Notes under the pieces: model-generated | What the model saw: only the letters and a program-made list of their open reading frames with translations | The model's database searches: none | What the model was told of the DNA's origin: nothing | Assembly (NCBI GenBank): GCA_965197495.1 | Contig: OZ240210.1 | Coordinates: 7,006,001 to 7,070,000, forward strand | From: SMYC01 sp965197495 | GTDB lineage: Bacteria; Acidobacteriota; Vicinamibacteria; Marinacidobacterales; SMYC01 | DNA: 64,000 nt | Direction: 5' to 3' | In this document: piece by piece, positions 27,291 to 37,515 of the stretch | Numbering within the stretch: the stretch's first letter is position 1 | How the letters are laid out: the number at the start of each line of letters is the position of its first letter | Translations under genes and position numbers: made by a program

Positions 27291-28661
27291 GTGTCTTCCT
27301 CCTCAGCGAGCCGCGACGCGGAACGCACGATTTACTCGGTCGGCGAGATCACGCGCCACATCAAGAACCATCTCGAGCGCGCCTTCACGGGGATCTGGAT
27401 CGCCGGCGAGCTTTCGAACTTGAAACGCCCCTCCTCAGGTCACCGTTACTTCACGCTCAAGGACGACCAGGCCCAGATTTCCGCCGTGATGTTTCAAGGG
27501 GACGCGCGACGCGTGCGCTTTCGTCCCGAGAATGGGATGGCGGTGCTCGTCTGGGGTCACATTACCGTCTACGAGCCGCGCGGCAACTACCAGATCCAAG
27601 TGAAGCGGATCGAGCCGCGCGGCAAAGGAGAGCTCCAGCTCGCTTTCGAACAGCTGAAAGCCAAGCTCGAAAAAGAGGGCCTGTTCGCCGAAAGCCGCAA
27701 GCGGCCCCTCCCGCTCCTGCCGCAACGGGTAGGGATCGTCACCTCGCCTTCGGGGGACGCCGTACGTGATGTGTGCCGTATCCTCCACAGGCGCTATCCA
27801 AATCTCGAGGTGCTCGTCTACCCTGCCAAAGTGCAAGGAAGCTTCGCCGCAGCGGAGATCGCCCAAGGTGTCCGAGTCCTGAATCGCATGGGCGGCTTCG
27901 ACGTGCTCATCGTGACACGCGGCGGTGGATCGCTCGAAGATCTATGGCCGTTCAACGAAGAGTCGGTCGCGAGGGTCATCGCAACATCCCGCATCCCGGT
28001 CGTGAGCGCGGTAGGACACGAGGCAGATTTCACCATCGCGGATTTCGTGGCCGACCGACGCGCCGCGACACCTTCGGCCGCCGCGGAGATGGTGGTGGAG
28101 CGCAAGGAAGATTTCCTCGAGCGCGTCACGGTTCTGAAAGGGCGTTTGGATAAGAGCATCCACGCCCGGCGCGACCGGCTCGAAGCGAACGTGCAGCGGG
28201 TCGCGGCCCATCATGCTTTCATGGCGGTGCGCCACGGCGTCGAGCGCCGCAGCCAGCAAGTCGACGAGGCCGATTACCGCATCCGGCGCCTCGTCGAACG
28301 GCGCCTCGCGGCGCTCGGAAAACGCCTCGACGAGACGACACGACGGCTCGAAGCGCAGCGGATGGACCACAAGCTCGGCCAGGCCCGCGCGACCCTCACG
28401 GCCTTATCCGGACGTCTCGACGCGGCCGAGCTTCGCACACGGGAGGGGGCCCACCGGACGCTCACAGCACTCGGTGCCAAGCTCGACGCACTTTCCCCTC
28501 TCGGTGTTCTCGGTCGTGGCTATAGCCTTACGTGGACGGCTCAAGGTAAGCTTCTGCGTCGAGCGGCCGACGCGGCGGTGGGCGACGCCTTGCGAGTCGA
28601 TCTCGACAAAGGTAGTCTTCACTGCCGGGTGGAAGACAAAGATGACGATCGAACAACCTGA
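27291..28661 (+). CDS. xseA: Exodeoxyribonuclease VII large subunit
   Basis: A 456-residue catalytic subunit of exonuclease VII, which degrades single-stranded DNA from both ends. The N-terminal OB fold (GELSNLKRPSSGHRYFTLKD, ISAVMFQG) is followed by the nuclease domain with VGIVTSPSGDAVRD, RGGGSLEDLWPFN and SAVGHEADFTIADFVAD. The long coiled C-terminal segment that recruits small subunits is present. The 3' end overlaps xseB by 20 bp. Confidence 0.96.
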   Translation: MSSSSASRDAERTIYSVGEITRHIKNHLERAFTGIWIAGELSNLKRPSSGHRYFTLKDDQAQISAVMFQGDARRVRFRPENGMAVLVWGHITVYEPRGNYQIQVKRIEPRGKGELQLAFEQLKAKLEKEGLFAESRKRPLPLLPQRVGIVTSPSGDAVRDVCRILHRRYPNLEVLVYPAKVQGSFAAAEIAQGVRVLNRMGGFDVLIVTRGGGSLEDLWPFNEESVARVIATSRIPVVSAVGHEADFTIADFVADRRAATPSAAAEMVVERKEDFLERVTVLKGRLDKSIHARRDRLEANVQRVAAHHAFMAVRHGVERRSQQVDEADYRIRRLVERRLAALGKRLDETTRRLEAQRMDHKLGQARATLTALSGRLDAAELRTREGAHRTLTALGAKLDALSPLGVLGRGYSLTWTAQGKLLRRAADAAVGDALRVDLDKGSLHCRVEDKDDDRTT

Positions 28662-28917
28662 AAACATCAAGCCGAAGGCTGAATACGTCAAACCGAAGGA
28701 TTTCGAAGACGCGCTCAAAACACTCGAGGGCATCGTGCGCGAGCTCGAAGAAGGCGATCTGAGTCTCGAGAAATCGCTCGCGCGCTACGAGCACGGCGTG
28801 CGGCTCGCGCGTTTTTGCAACAGCAAGCTGGAGGAAGCGCAAAAACGTATCGAGCTCCTCCAAACCAACGAAGACGGGGAGCCGGTGGGTCGGAAACCTT
28901 TGGAGCTCGACGAATGA
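28642..28917 (+). CDS. xseB: Exodeoxyribonuclease VII small subunit
   Basis: A 91-residue protein starting MTIEQPENIK at ATG 28642. The conserved helical pair is clear: DFEDALKTLEGIVRELEEG, then LEKSLARYEHGVRLAR and KLEEAQKRIELL. Several copies wrap around the coiled coil of XseA. The acidic C terminus is usual. The stop overlaps the ispA start (ATGA). The longer frame running back into xseA is not coding. Confidence 0.95.
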   Translation: MTIEQPENIKPKAEYVKPKDFEDALKTLEGIVRELEEGDLSLEKSLARYEHGVRLARFCNSKLEEAQKRIELLQTNEDGEPVGRKPLELDE

Positions 28918-29837
28918 AATCCGTCGCCAGCCGTCAGTCCAAAGCCGTGAGCTTTCGGTTCGACGATTATCTGGCCGAGAGAGCTGCCGTCATCGAGTCG
29001 TTTCTCGACGAATGCGTTCCCGGCGAGGACACGCCGCCGGGGACGATCTCTCGTGCGGTGCGCTACAGCCTGTTTGCTGGGGGCAAACGGATGCGACCGA
29101 TTCTCGTATTGGCGTGCGCGGAGGCGGTTTCTGGTCGTATGGAAGACGCGTTACCCGCGGCGGCCGCGTTCGAGATGATCCACACCTATTCGCTCGTGCA
29201 CGACGACCTCCCCGCCATGGACGACGATTCACTCCGGCGTGGAAAACCGACCTCTCATGTGGTCTTCGGTGACGCCATCGCCATCCTCGCGGGAGACGCG
29301 CTCCAGACCCATGCGTTCAGGGTGCTCGCGGAAGGCGACTCGCCCGTTCCTTCCGAGAAGCGACTACGCGCGGTCGCGCGGCTCGCAGCAGCGTCCGGCG
29401 CCAGCGGGATGGTGGGCGGCCAAGTCGCCGATCTCGAGGCGGAGCAGACACCGGCCGACGCCGCCGGCCTCGAGTTCATCCATCGCCAAAAAACGGGCGC
29501 TCTCATTCGCGCAGCGGCGGAAGTCGGCGCGATTATCGGTGGCGGCTCCGAAGACGACATCGAGCGCCTCACGCTCTACGGCGAGCACATCGGACTGGCC
29601 TTCCAAATTATCGACGATATTCTCGACGTGACGGGAACGGCCGACACACTCGGAAAGTCGGCGGGAAAGGACGCTCGAGCCGGCAAAGCCACGTATCCAC
29701 AAGTGCATGGGATCGATAATGCACGTGAGAAAGCTCAGGAGCTCGTGGCGAAGGCCCTCGACGCACTCGCTCCTTTCGGTGAGAGCGCCGAACCTCTGGC
29801 CGAGCTCGCCAAGCTGTTCCTTCGCCGAACCTCCTGA
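28914..29837 (+). CDS. ispA: Farnesyl/geranyl diphosphate synthase
   Basis: A 307-residue polyprenyl synthase that condenses IPP with allylic diphosphates, feeding quinone and undecaprenyl synthesis. The first aspartate-rich motif is DDLPAMDDD, the second FQIIDDILD; GGKRMRPILVLA and HRQKTGALI are also typical. The ATG overlaps the xseB stop, giving a standard length. In many bacteria dxs lies between ispA and tlyA; here tlyA follows directly after 13 bp. Confidence 0.94.
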   Translation: MKSVASRQSKAVSFRFDDYLAERAAVIESFLDECVPGEDTPPGTISRAVRYSLFAGGKRMRPILVLACAEAVSGRMEDALPAAAAFEMIHTYSLVHDDLPAMDDDSLRRGKPTSHVVFGDAIAILAGDALQTHAFRVLAEGDSPVPSEKRLRAVARLAAASGASGMVGGQVADLEAEQTPADAAGLEFIHRQKTGALIRAAAEVGAIIGGGSEDDIERLTLYGEHIGLAFQIIDDILDVTGTADTLGKSAGKDARAGKATYPQVHGIDNAREKAQELVAKALDALAPFGESAEPLAELAKLFLRRTS

Positions 29838-29850
29838 CCAAAGGCCGACG

Positions 29851-30588
29851 ATGGCACGGCAGCGCGTCGACAAGCTCGTCGTAGAACGCGGCATGGTCCC
29901 AACGCGTGAGAAAGCGAAGCGGCTCATTCTCGCAGGCGAGCTTCTTGTCGACGACGCGCCCGTCGACAAACCGGGCGCGGTCGTAGCAGAGGGCGCGGAG
30001 CTACGCTGGCGCCGCCCCCCAAAAACATTCGTGGGACGGGGCGGCGAGAAGCTCGCCGGAGCCCTCGATGCGCTAACGCTCGATGTGACCGGTCTGCACG
30101 TACTCGACATAGGCGCCTCCACCGGCGGGTTCACCGATTGCCTGCTAAAACGAGGTGCTTCCGAAGTGACTGCTCTCGATGTCGGCCGGGCGCAGCTCGA
30201 TTGGAAGATCTACTCCGATCCGAGAGTGCACGTGCGCGATGAGGTGAACGCACGCTACCTGACGGCGGAGGATTTTCCGGAGCCTTTCGCGCTCGTTACC
30301 ATCGACGTCTCGTTCATCTCGCTCACGAAAGTCCTGCCCGCGCTGAAGGCGATCTTGAAGCCGGGCGGGCATATCTTGATGCTCGTTAAGCCGCAATTCG
30401 AGCTGAGTCCGAGCGAGATCGAGCGCGGCGGTCTCGTGCGCGATCCGAACAAACACGAAAAAGCCGTCTCGAGCGTCAAAGTAACCGTTTTCAAGCTCGG
30501 GCTCAAAGTACTCGCCGTCACGCCTTCCGTGCTCCAGGGTGCTGACGGCAATCAGGAATTCTTTCTACTGGCGAAAGCACCCTCATGA
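29851..30588 (+). CDS. tlyA: TlyA-family rRNA 2'-O-methyltransferase
   Basis: A 245-residue protein with an N-terminal S4 RNA-binding domain (RVDKLVVERGMVPTREKAKR) and an FtsJ-like methyltransferase domain. The SAM-binding motif is VLDIGASTGGFTDCLL and the catalytic segment VTIDVSFISL. Members methylate ribose in 16S and 23S rRNA; some have been reported as haemolysins. Its stop overlaps the nadK start (ATGA). Confidence 0.92.
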   Translation: MARQRVDKLVVERGMVPTREKAKRLILAGELLVDDAPVDKPGAVVAEGAELRWRRPPKTFVGRGGEKLAGALDALTLDVTGLHVLDIGASTGGFTDCLLKRGASEVTALDVGRAQLDWKIYSDPRVHVRDEVNARYLTAEDFPEPFALVTIDVSFISLTKVLPALKAILKPGGHILMLVKPQFELSPSEIERGGLVRDPNKHEKAVSSVKVTVFKLGLKVLAVTPSVLQGADGNQEFFLLAKAPS

Positions 30589-31496
30589 AAGACAAGAAGC
30601 TGAATCCGAAGAAAGTCGCCATCGTCGCTAAAGGGCACGCCAAAGAAGCGAAGAGCATCATTCAAGACCTCACCAAATGGCTCGACGAGCGCGGCATCCG
30701 GCACGCGCTCGAGTCGTTGCTCGCGACGAGAGTCGGTACGGGAGCGAGCTTTTCACTCGACAAGATGCCGAAGGACGCGGACATGTTCATCGTCCTTGGC
30801 GGTGATGGCACGCTGCTCTCAGTCGCTCGCGCGATGCGCTCACGGCAAGTCCCGATCCTCGGTGTCAACCTCGGAAGTCTGGGATTTCTCACCGACGTCT
30901 CGCTGAAAGATCTCTACGAGACACTCGAGAGGATCGTCGCCGGTGATGTGAGCATCGAGAACCGATCGCTTCTGACCGCCGAGCTCGAGCGCAAGGGCGA
31001 GGTCATCCTCACCGAGCGCGTGCTCAACGATGCTGTGATCACCAAAGGCGCCATCGCCCGCATCATCGAAGTGAGTGTCGATGTCGACCATCAGTTCGTC
31101 GCTATCATCCGCGCCGACGGGCTCATCGTCTCGACACCGACGGGCTCGACTGCCTATTCCCTTGCGGCGGGCGGCCCCATCATCCACCCGAAACTCGAAG
31201 CGATGATCTTGACGCCGATTTGCCCGCACACTTTGGCCTATCGACCGGTGGTCATCCCCGATCGCGCCGTCGTCACGCTCACACTCCGAGGCGACCCCGG
31301 AGAGGTCTACGCCACGTTCGACGGGCAGGTCAGCGAACTGCTCAAGCCTGGCGACGTCATTCGGGTCCGCAAGAGCCGCAACGCCGTCAAGCTAGTGAGC
31401 GTTCGTGACAAGAACTACTTTCGCGTCTTGCGGCAGAAACTTCGCTGGGCCGAACGCCCGCGCGGACGACGCAGCAAGACGCCACCCACTCCTTAG
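30585..31496 (+). CDS. nadK: NAD kinase
   Basis: A 303-residue enzyme that phosphorylates NAD+ to NADP+. The family motifs are complete: GGDGTLLSVAR near residue 68, NLGSLGFLTDV, NDAVITKGAIARI, and the glycine-rich TPTGSTAYSLAAGGP. Last gene of the ymdB-to-nadK operon; the next gene is on the other strand and its 3' end lies 10 bp away. Confidence 0.96.
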   Translation: MKDKKLNPKKVAIVAKGHAKEAKSIIQDLTKWLDERGIRHALESLLATRVGTGASFSLDKMPKDADMFIVLGGDGTLLSVARAMRSRQVPILGVNLGSLGFLTDVSLKDLYETLERIVAGDVSIENRSLLTAELERKGEVILTERVLNDAVITKGAIARIIEVSVDVDHQFVAIIRADGLIVSTPTGSTAYSLAAGGPIIHPKLEAMILTPICPHTLAYRPVVIPDRAVVTLTLRGDPGEVYATFDGQVSELLKPGDVIRVRKSRNAVKLVSVRDKNYFRVLRQKLRWAERPRGRRSKTPPTP

Positions 31497-31506
31497 GCTC
31501 TAAAAC

Positions 31507-31983
31507 TCAGACCTTCGAAGACACACCCGCGAGCTTGCATATCGTTCTCCACTCGTCGGCCGTCACCGTTTGCACCGAGAGGCGCTGGCCTTTTTTGAGA
31601 AGCGCCATGTTCTCGAGCTCTGCGACTTCTCGAAGCATCTCGAGCGACCACGGTTCGTCGAGCTTCTTCACGAACTCGATATCCACCATATCCCAATAGG
31701 GTTTTTCTTTGGTCGCGCGCTTGTCGTAGTACTTGTGCTTCGCGTCGAACTGAGTGAAATCGGGATAGGCCTCCTTACAGACGTGCGAGATCCCCACGAT
31801 GGCCTTCGGGTTCGCGTTCGAATGGTAGAAGAAAACGCCGTCTCCCATCTTCATCTCACGCATGTTGTTGCGCGCTTTGAAGTTCCGGACGCCTTCCCAG
31901 TAGGCCTGCTTTTCCTTTTTCAGATCATCGATGCTATAGATATCGGGCTCGCTCTTCATGAGCCAATAGTTCTTCGTCGCCAT
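31507..31983 (-). CDS. EVE-domain protein
   Basis: A 158-residue protein starting MATKNYWLMKSEPD. This start, with WEGVRNFKARNNMREM, GDGVFFYHSN, AIVGISHVCKEAYPD and the C-terminal KKGQRLSVQTVTADEW, is the EVE (PUA-like) fold, which binds modified bases in RNA or DNA. Function in most bacteria is unclear; EVE domains also occur in restriction systems, but no nuclease is near here. ATG at 31983 fits the family start better than 31992. Confidence 0.92.
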   Translation of the reverse strand: MATKNYWLMKSEPDIYSIDDLKKEKQAYWEGVRNFKARNNMREMKMGDGVFFYHSNANPKAIVGISHVCKEAYPDFTQFDAKHKYYDKRATKEKPYWDMVDIEFVKKLDEPWSLEMLREVAELENMALLKKGQRLSVQTVTADEWRTICKLAGVSSKV

Positions 31984-32037
31984 GGTCGCCACTCTACTGC
32001 CGCGCCCTCAACGAGGCAACTGCGCTAGAATGCAGGC

Positions 32038-32784
32038 ATGATGAGAAGGCTCGGGATGTCCATGGTGGCCCTGCTCGTGATCTTGCTCGCAGCCCCAGTG
32101 TCAGGCAAAGCTTCGAGCCAAGAGTCCGACCAGGCGCTCGAAGACGCGGTGTGGGCGAAGCTGAAAGACGCGAAGCTCGATAAGGAAGTCGCCGAAATCA
32201 TCGTCTCCGGCGACACCGTGACCTTACGCGGTGAGCCCGCCAGTGCCTACGTCAAGATGAAGGCCATCGAGGTCGCGCTGACCGTCGAGGGTGTTGCGGC
32301 CGTCGAAGACGAGCTTGTCGTCGCCGAGGCCGAAAGCGACGCGGCCCTCGTCAAGGAGCTCGTCAGCAAAGTCTTGAGCTACCCCCACTACACCGTGTTC
32401 GACGATGTCGGCTTCCAGCTACAAGACGGCGGCATCGTGGTCTTGACCGGCTACGTAACGATGGGCTTCAAAAAGAACGAGCTCGAAGAGCGCGTCGGGA
32501 GGGTGCGCGGCGTACGCGAGCTCAAAAGCGTGCTCCAGATCCTGCCCGCGTCGGCGTCCGATGAAAACCTGAGAGCGCGCTTGTTCCGGAACATCTACGG
32601 GCACGAGCTGTTCTTCACCTACGCCAACCGGACGAACCCGCCCATCCACATCATTGTCGACGGCCCGAACGTCATGCTGACCGGAGCGGTGCGAAACCGC
32701 ATCGAGAAGATTAAGGCCGAGTCAATCGCAAGGAGCACCTTTGGCGTGATCAACATCGACAATCGCCTCCAAATCGCCAACTGA
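32038..32784 (+). CDS. Exported BON-domain protein
   Basis: A 248-residue protein with a signal peptide (RRLGMSMVALLVILLAAPVSG). Three BON domains are readable: VWAKLKDAKLDKEVAEIIVSGDTVTLRG with VEGVAAVEDELVV; VSKVLSYPHYTVFDDVGF with GRVRGVRELKSVLQ; and ELFFTYANRTNPPIHIIVDG with FGVINIDNRLQ. BON domains bind lipid or membrane surfaces, as in OsmY, so an envelope-stress role in the periplasm is likely. Confidence 0.85.
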   Translation: MMRRLGMSMVALLVILLAAPVSGKASSQESDQALEDAVWAKLKDAKLDKEVAEIIVSGDTVTLRGEPASAYVKMKAIEVALTVEGVAAVEDELVVAEAESDAALVKELVSKVLSYPHYTVFDDVGFQLQDGGIVVLTGYVTMGFKKNELEERVGRVRGVRELKSVLQILPASASDENLRARLFRNIYGHELFFTYANRTNPPIHIIVDGPNVMLTGAVRNRIEKIKAESIARSTFGVINIDNRLQIAN

Positions 32785-32788
32785 GCCC

Positions 32789-33259
32789 ATGAGCGCAACG
32801 AGCCTGGAGTTCTTTTCAGGAATCTTGCTCGTCTCCGAGAACCCGGAACGCCTTGCCGCGTTCTATCGCGACGTCCTCGACCTCCCTCTCGAGGAAGAAC
32901 GTCATGGCGACACCCTCCCGCACTGGGGGTGTAATGTCGGCGACATCCACTTCGCGATCCACCCCATCGACGACTTCCCCGATGACAGAAAGTCGGGCGC
33001 CGGCGCGGTCAAGCTCGCCTTCAGCGTCTTCGACGTCCACGCGCTCGCCGCAAAGCTCGAGGCGCGCGGTGTGGATCTCCTCTACCCGCCGAAGGATACG
33101 GGCTTTTTCATCAGCGTGGCGATCCTCGACCCTGACGGCAATTTCATCGAGCTCACCGAGCTTGTGGATGAGTGGTTCGAGATGCTCGAAGAGCGCCGGA
33201 AGAAGGGCCTGGACATCGTGGACCGGTGGAAGGCCGTGAAGGGCCGCTCAGCCGGATAG
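32789..33259 (+). CDS. VOC-family (glyoxalase-like) protein
   Basis: A 156-residue protein starting four bases after the BON gene. It has two beta-alpha-beta-beta-beta halves: LLVSENPERLAAFYRDVLDLPL with GDIHFAIH, and GAGAVKLAFSVFDVHALAAKLEARGVDLL with ILDPDGNFIELTEL. Conserved His and the final Glu could bind a divalent metal. Members include glyoxalases, dioxygenases and resistance proteins; the reaction cannot be assigned. Confidence 0.88.
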   Translation: MSATSLEFFSGILLVSENPERLAAFYRDVLDLPLEEERHGDTLPHWGCNVGDIHFAIHPIDDFPDDRKSGAGAVKLAFSVFDVHALAAKLEARGVDLLYPPKDTGFFISVAILDPDGNFIELTELVDEWFEMLEERRKKGLDIVDRWKAVKGRSAG

Positions 33260-33262
33260 CTG

Positions 33263-34174
33263 TTACTTGCCCCAGAAAGTCTCGAGTATCTCCTTCGATG
33301 GAGGGGGCGTCGCCAAGCTACCCACGACCATGGCGACGGCGGAGATCGAGAGCGACCAAGCTACGTCGTGAATACCAAAAGGGCTTCGCACGAAAGTTGC
33401 CATCACGATATACGAGAGTGTTCCGGCGTAGACGGCGCCGAGCGCTCCCGCGGTGTTCGCTCTCGGCCAATAGAGACCGCATAGCAAAGGCACGACCAAA
33501 CCGGAGGCCAGTCCGCCGATCGCGTAGAACACGAGGAGCTGGAGAAATGGTGGGGGCGTGAGCGCCATCATGAACACGAGCAGCCCCAGCGCCAAGGTGA
33601 CGCGGCGATTGAACGCCGCTCGCCTCTTTCCGGGCAGAGATCGCTTCATCGCGTCGACATAGATGTCTTCGGCAAGACCGCTCGCGCACACGAGCAGCAT
33701 CGACGATACCGTCGACATGATGGCGGCAAAGGGCGCCGCGAGAGCGACGCCGGCCACGATCGGCGGGAAGAGCTCGATGATGGTAAGAGGGATTACCTGG
33801 TCGGGAACCTCGATGGCCGGCCCGAGCACCGCATTGGCGGCGGCTCCTGAGAACCAGGTGAGGAAAGTGAAGATGAACATCATCACGCTGGCGAGCAAAA
33901 TTCCTCGATGGAGCGCTCGCGAGTCTCTATAGGACAGGCTCCTGATTGCTCCGTGAGGAAGTCCCACCGTCGCAATCCCCAGCAGGATCCAAGTCATAGA
34001 GATGATTCTCAGAATCGAGTAATCGCCGCCGGCATCGGGCGTCAGCAGGTTCGGGTCGACCTCCATCATGGCCGAGGTCAAAGGCTCGAGACCACCGGCG
34101 CGCAAGAGGATGGCTCCGAACAGGTTTTCATTTCTTTTGCTCCGGACCGGGCATCGATTTCTGGCTAGGACCAT
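33263..34174 (-). pseudogene. Sodium:solute symporter, C-terminal half
   Basis: The frame encodes only the last 300 residues of an SSF-family transporter, similar to pantothenate symporters (ILLGIATVGLPHGAIRSL, APFAAIMSTVSSMLLVCASGLAEDIY, FYAIGGLASGLVVPLLCGLYW). Roughly the first five helices, including part of the sodium site, are missing, and the sequence beyond about 34120 does not look like the family. It is a 5'-deleted remnant. Confidence 0.75.
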
Positions 34175-34402
34175 AGCCGTCGCCGCGACGAAAAGTCAAT
34201 CGCCAACGGCAATCAGACCGCAGCGGCAACGTCCGGACCAAGTTCCATCGTGGTCTCTTGCCTGAGGGTGTGGTCGCGAGTACTATGCTGGCCTTCCCGA
34301 GGCAACTGGATCGGCCCAACCGTGCTTGCGCGAGAACGGCCCGGGCCGGAGTCTCGATCAAACCGGAACGAGGAGGCTAAAAACATACTCGGTGAGCAGA
34401 TT

Positions 34403-34786
34403 ATGGAAGAAAAAGGAAAAGTGACGGGGCTAAGGGTGCTATCAACGAGCCCACCCAAAGTGGAGGTCGCGTTTCAGGCCGAGGGCACGCACCTCGGCAT
34501 CGAAACGTCGAACATCGCGACCTACTGGTCGGAGATGCGTCCCAACGGCACCATGTACGGCGAGGCGAAAGGGATCCTCACGACGAAGGATGGCGACGTC
34601 GCGACCTGGAACGCGCAAGGGGTGGGCAAGCCCATCGGCACCAAGGGCGCGGCGCGGTGGCGTGGCGCCATCTACTACCACACGTCTGCGGAAAAGCTTT
34701 CGAAGCTGAACGAGATGGCAGTGGTGTTCGAATACGAATCGGACGACGATGGCAATAGCATTGCGAAGGGATGGGAGTGGTCGTAG
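34403..34786 (+). CDS. Conserved hypothetical protein, about 127 aa
   Basis: A soluble protein starting MEEKGKVTGLRVLS. It has a regular beta-rich pattern with ATYWSEMRPNGTMYGEAKGI, TKDGDVATWNAQGVGK, AARWRGAIYYHTSAEKL and VVFEYESDDDGN. The pattern resembles a widespread family of about 130 residues without known function; I recall it by pattern only. The frame is intact and begins where the family starts; upstream codons to 34250 look non-coding. Confidence 0.7.
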   Translation: MEEKGKVTGLRVLSTSPPKVEVAFQAEGTHLGIETSNIATYWSEMRPNGTMYGEAKGILTTKDGDVATWNAQGVGKPIGTKGAARWRGAIYYHTSAEKLSKLNEMAVVFEYESDDDGNSIAKGWEWS

Positions 34787-34927
34787 ATCCCAACGCGGCG
34801 CTGTCGACGCAATCCACGCCGGCAGCGCCGCGGCGCAAAGGCGACCATCGAACCAGGCTCGGCTAGAATTCGCCATCGACCGGAGATGGCCCCGAGCATG
34901 TCGCTCGTTCGATGCACCGGATGGTCG

Positions 34928-36906
34928 TCAGTTGGATTCCGTCGGGCGTTCCACCAGAATGCGCGGGTAGGAGCCGAGCATCTGGTTGAGCTCTCGAATC
35001 GTCGTCTGCAGAATCTGGTTGTACTCGCCGACGAGTGTTTCCGTCTCGGCCTCGAGCTCTTCGAGGCGCGTCAGCTGTCCCTTGTTCGGTTTCGACGTCG
35101 CGCCCAGGATGGCGCGTGAGAGCTCGCGAGCTCCTCGCGCAAGCGCGGGTATTGGCGATAGCCGAGACCTGGAATCGGCCGCTCGAGCTTGTTTTGGAGG
35201 TCATTCACTTCTTGCAGGGCCGTACCCACGCTCTCGGCGAGCGCTTCTTTTTCATCGTCGTCGGCGTGCTCGATCTGATCTTTTGCGCTCTCGAGCTGTT
35301 CTGTTCGGTGAGGTCGACGGTCGCGTCGATCACCCGGTGTACCTGGGACGTGAGCTCACGCACCGCCACCGCGGCCTCGTGCTGTGCCTGGTAGTCGGAG
35401 GTGGAGATGTCGATGCGGGGATCGCCAAGGACGGTAACGTCCGTCCGAAGCTCGCTCCCCGCCGCTCTCAAAGTGGCGGTGTAGTGGTCTGGAACCGCCG
35501 GAGGGCCTTGGCGCGCGAAGCGGGCGAAAAATCCCGTCGGGGCGGGCTGACTTTGCAAAGGCTCGGCGCCGTCGTAGCGCAAGTCCCAGACGGCGCGATT
35601 GACGCCGGCGGCGGGTTCTTTCTCCTTCCACTCACGAACGAGCGCGCCGTTCGCATCGGCGATCGTGATCTCACACCATCTTCCGGGACTTCCTTCAAGT
35701 AGTAATTGATGTAGGCACCGTCCTCGGGATTCTCGGCGACGAACCCCCGCTGTCCGAGACTCGCTCCCCGGCGCCAGGACTGCCAGCGCACCGCGGGACG
35801 GGCCTCGAAGAGATAGACGTCCGAGCGCATCGCGTCGGCCAAGCCTTGGAGCGGCGCGATATCGTCGAGGATCCAGGCGCCGCGGCCATGCGTTCCCACG
35901 ATGAGATCGTTCGCGCGCGGATGCACCTTGATGTCACGGACGGAAACGGGCGGGAGATTGTTGCGGATATCGACCCAGCGCTCACCGCCGTTTCAGGAGG
36001 CGTAGAGGCCACGCTCCATACCGACGTAGAGAAGGTTCTCGTTCCTGGGATCTTCGCGAACGACCTTGACATAGTCGTCTCGGGGAAGACCGGATGCGAG
36101 CGACATCCAGCTCTCGCCGTAATCCGTCGTCTTGAAAACGTAAGGCGCGAAGTCGTCACTGCGGTGGTGATCGACCGCGACGTAGGCCGTGCCCGCTCTA
36201 TGGTGGGAGGCGTCGATCTTCGCGATCCAGGTGAATTCGGGAAGTCCGTCGATATTGTCCTTCACGTTCTTCCAGGTGGCGCCACCATCGCGCGTCACCT
36301 GTAGGTTGCCGTCATCCGTCCCCACCCAGATGACGCCTCGCGCAACAGGCGACTCCGCAATGGTGATAATCGTGCAGTGAAACTCCGCCGCCGTATTGTC
36401 GGTGACGACTTCACCACCGGACGTGAGCTGTTTGTCCGGATCATCCGTCGTCAAATCGGGGCTGATCTCCTCCCAGGAGTACCCGTAGTTGGAGCTCTTG
36501 AACAACACGTTGCCACCAAAGTAGACGACGCCCGGATCGTGCGGCGAAATGTGGATGGGCGCGTCCCAGTTGAAACGGAATTTGTGATCGACGATAGCGT
36601 CACCCGTCGAGCCAACCTTCACGGGATAGGGGTGGATGCGCATCGTGTTTCCCGAGCGCGTGTCCGAGAGGTTGATCGAGCCGCCCTGCGAATTCGAGTA
36701 GACGAGATGGGGCTGGCCAGGAACGGGCACGGTATAGAAGCCGTCCCCTCCGGAAACCGTGTACCAGTCGTGCTTGATGATACCGGCCGAGTGCGCCGTC
36801 CGGCTCGGCCCGCACCAGTTGCCGTTGTCCTGGAGCCCGCCACAAACATAGTAGGGGTTTCGGTCGTCGAAAAAAATCTGGTAGTACTGCGAAAGGGCCA
36901 CATTAT
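34928..36906 (-). pseudogene. BNR/VPS10-like repeat protein, decayed
   Basis: Remnant of a large exported beta-propeller protein of the sortilin/BNR-repeat group. Propeller blades are clear: GGLQDNGNWCGPSRT, FRFNWDAPIHISPHDP, VLFKSSNYGYSWEEIS, GVIWVGTDDGNLQVTRDGG and VFKTTDYGESW. There is an in-frame TGA after GMERGLYAS (35993-35995), after which the same frame resumes with NGGERWVDIRNNLP and THGRGAWILDD. A frameshift follows YLKEVPEDG (about 35690), with more beyond 35200; the original C terminus SYPRILVERPTESN still ends at 34928. The N-terminal part is gone, cut off by the ISL3 remnant. Confidence 0.8.
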
Positions 36907-36924
36907 TAAGCCTCTCCTGCCATT

Positions 36925-37515
36925 TCAGTGGATCCTCTCGAGGGTGAGACCGCCACAGTTTAGGTAGACGAGACTGATGAGAGCTTCGGCAGAGTGGAGT
37001 CCAAAGCTGCGGTGGCTCAGCAGCCGGATTTTGTTGTTCATTCCTTCGAGTCGGCCGTTGCTGAGTCTCCACGTGACCCACGCGATGACGCCATCGAAGT
37101 GGCTGCGGATCATCTTCGCCGCGCGTTTGACGGGCTCTATCCTCGAGCTCATAGCGCGCCGCAGCCATCCTCGGAGAAACTTCTTGGCCCATGTCTCGGT
37201 TTTGTAGGTGTAGAGGTCCATGAAGTCGTCGCGCAGAAGCATGGCGCGGTAGAGGCGACGATTAGCTCGCACCTGCTCGCGGAGCACCCGTTTGTCTTTC
37301 GCGCTGCGGTTGTGTTTGGCCTTGAGAAGGGGAAACTTGGTGTTCTTGAGGTTGCGTCGGGCAGTCCCTTTGAGCTCGCGCACCAGCTCGCGCCGGGTCT
37401 TATCCACGGCCTCGTTCAGATGCTTGACGATGTGGAAGCGGTCAAAGATCACCCGTGCCTGAGGAGCCTTTTTGCCGACGACAGTTATGTACGGCTCCCA
37501 CATGTCCATGCTGAC
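36925..37515 (-). mobile_element. ISL3-family transposase, 3' remnant
   Basis: Encodes the last 196 residues of an ISL3 transposase: VSMDMWEPYITVVGKKAPQ, VIFDRFHIVKHLNEAVDKTR, RLSNGRLEGMNNKIRLLSHR, with the second Asp and final Glu of the DDE core. The 5' part is missing. It is fused in frame to the hydantoinase A remnant and continues directly into the BNR gene remnant at about 36906. No left inverted repeat is present. Confidence 0.85.
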
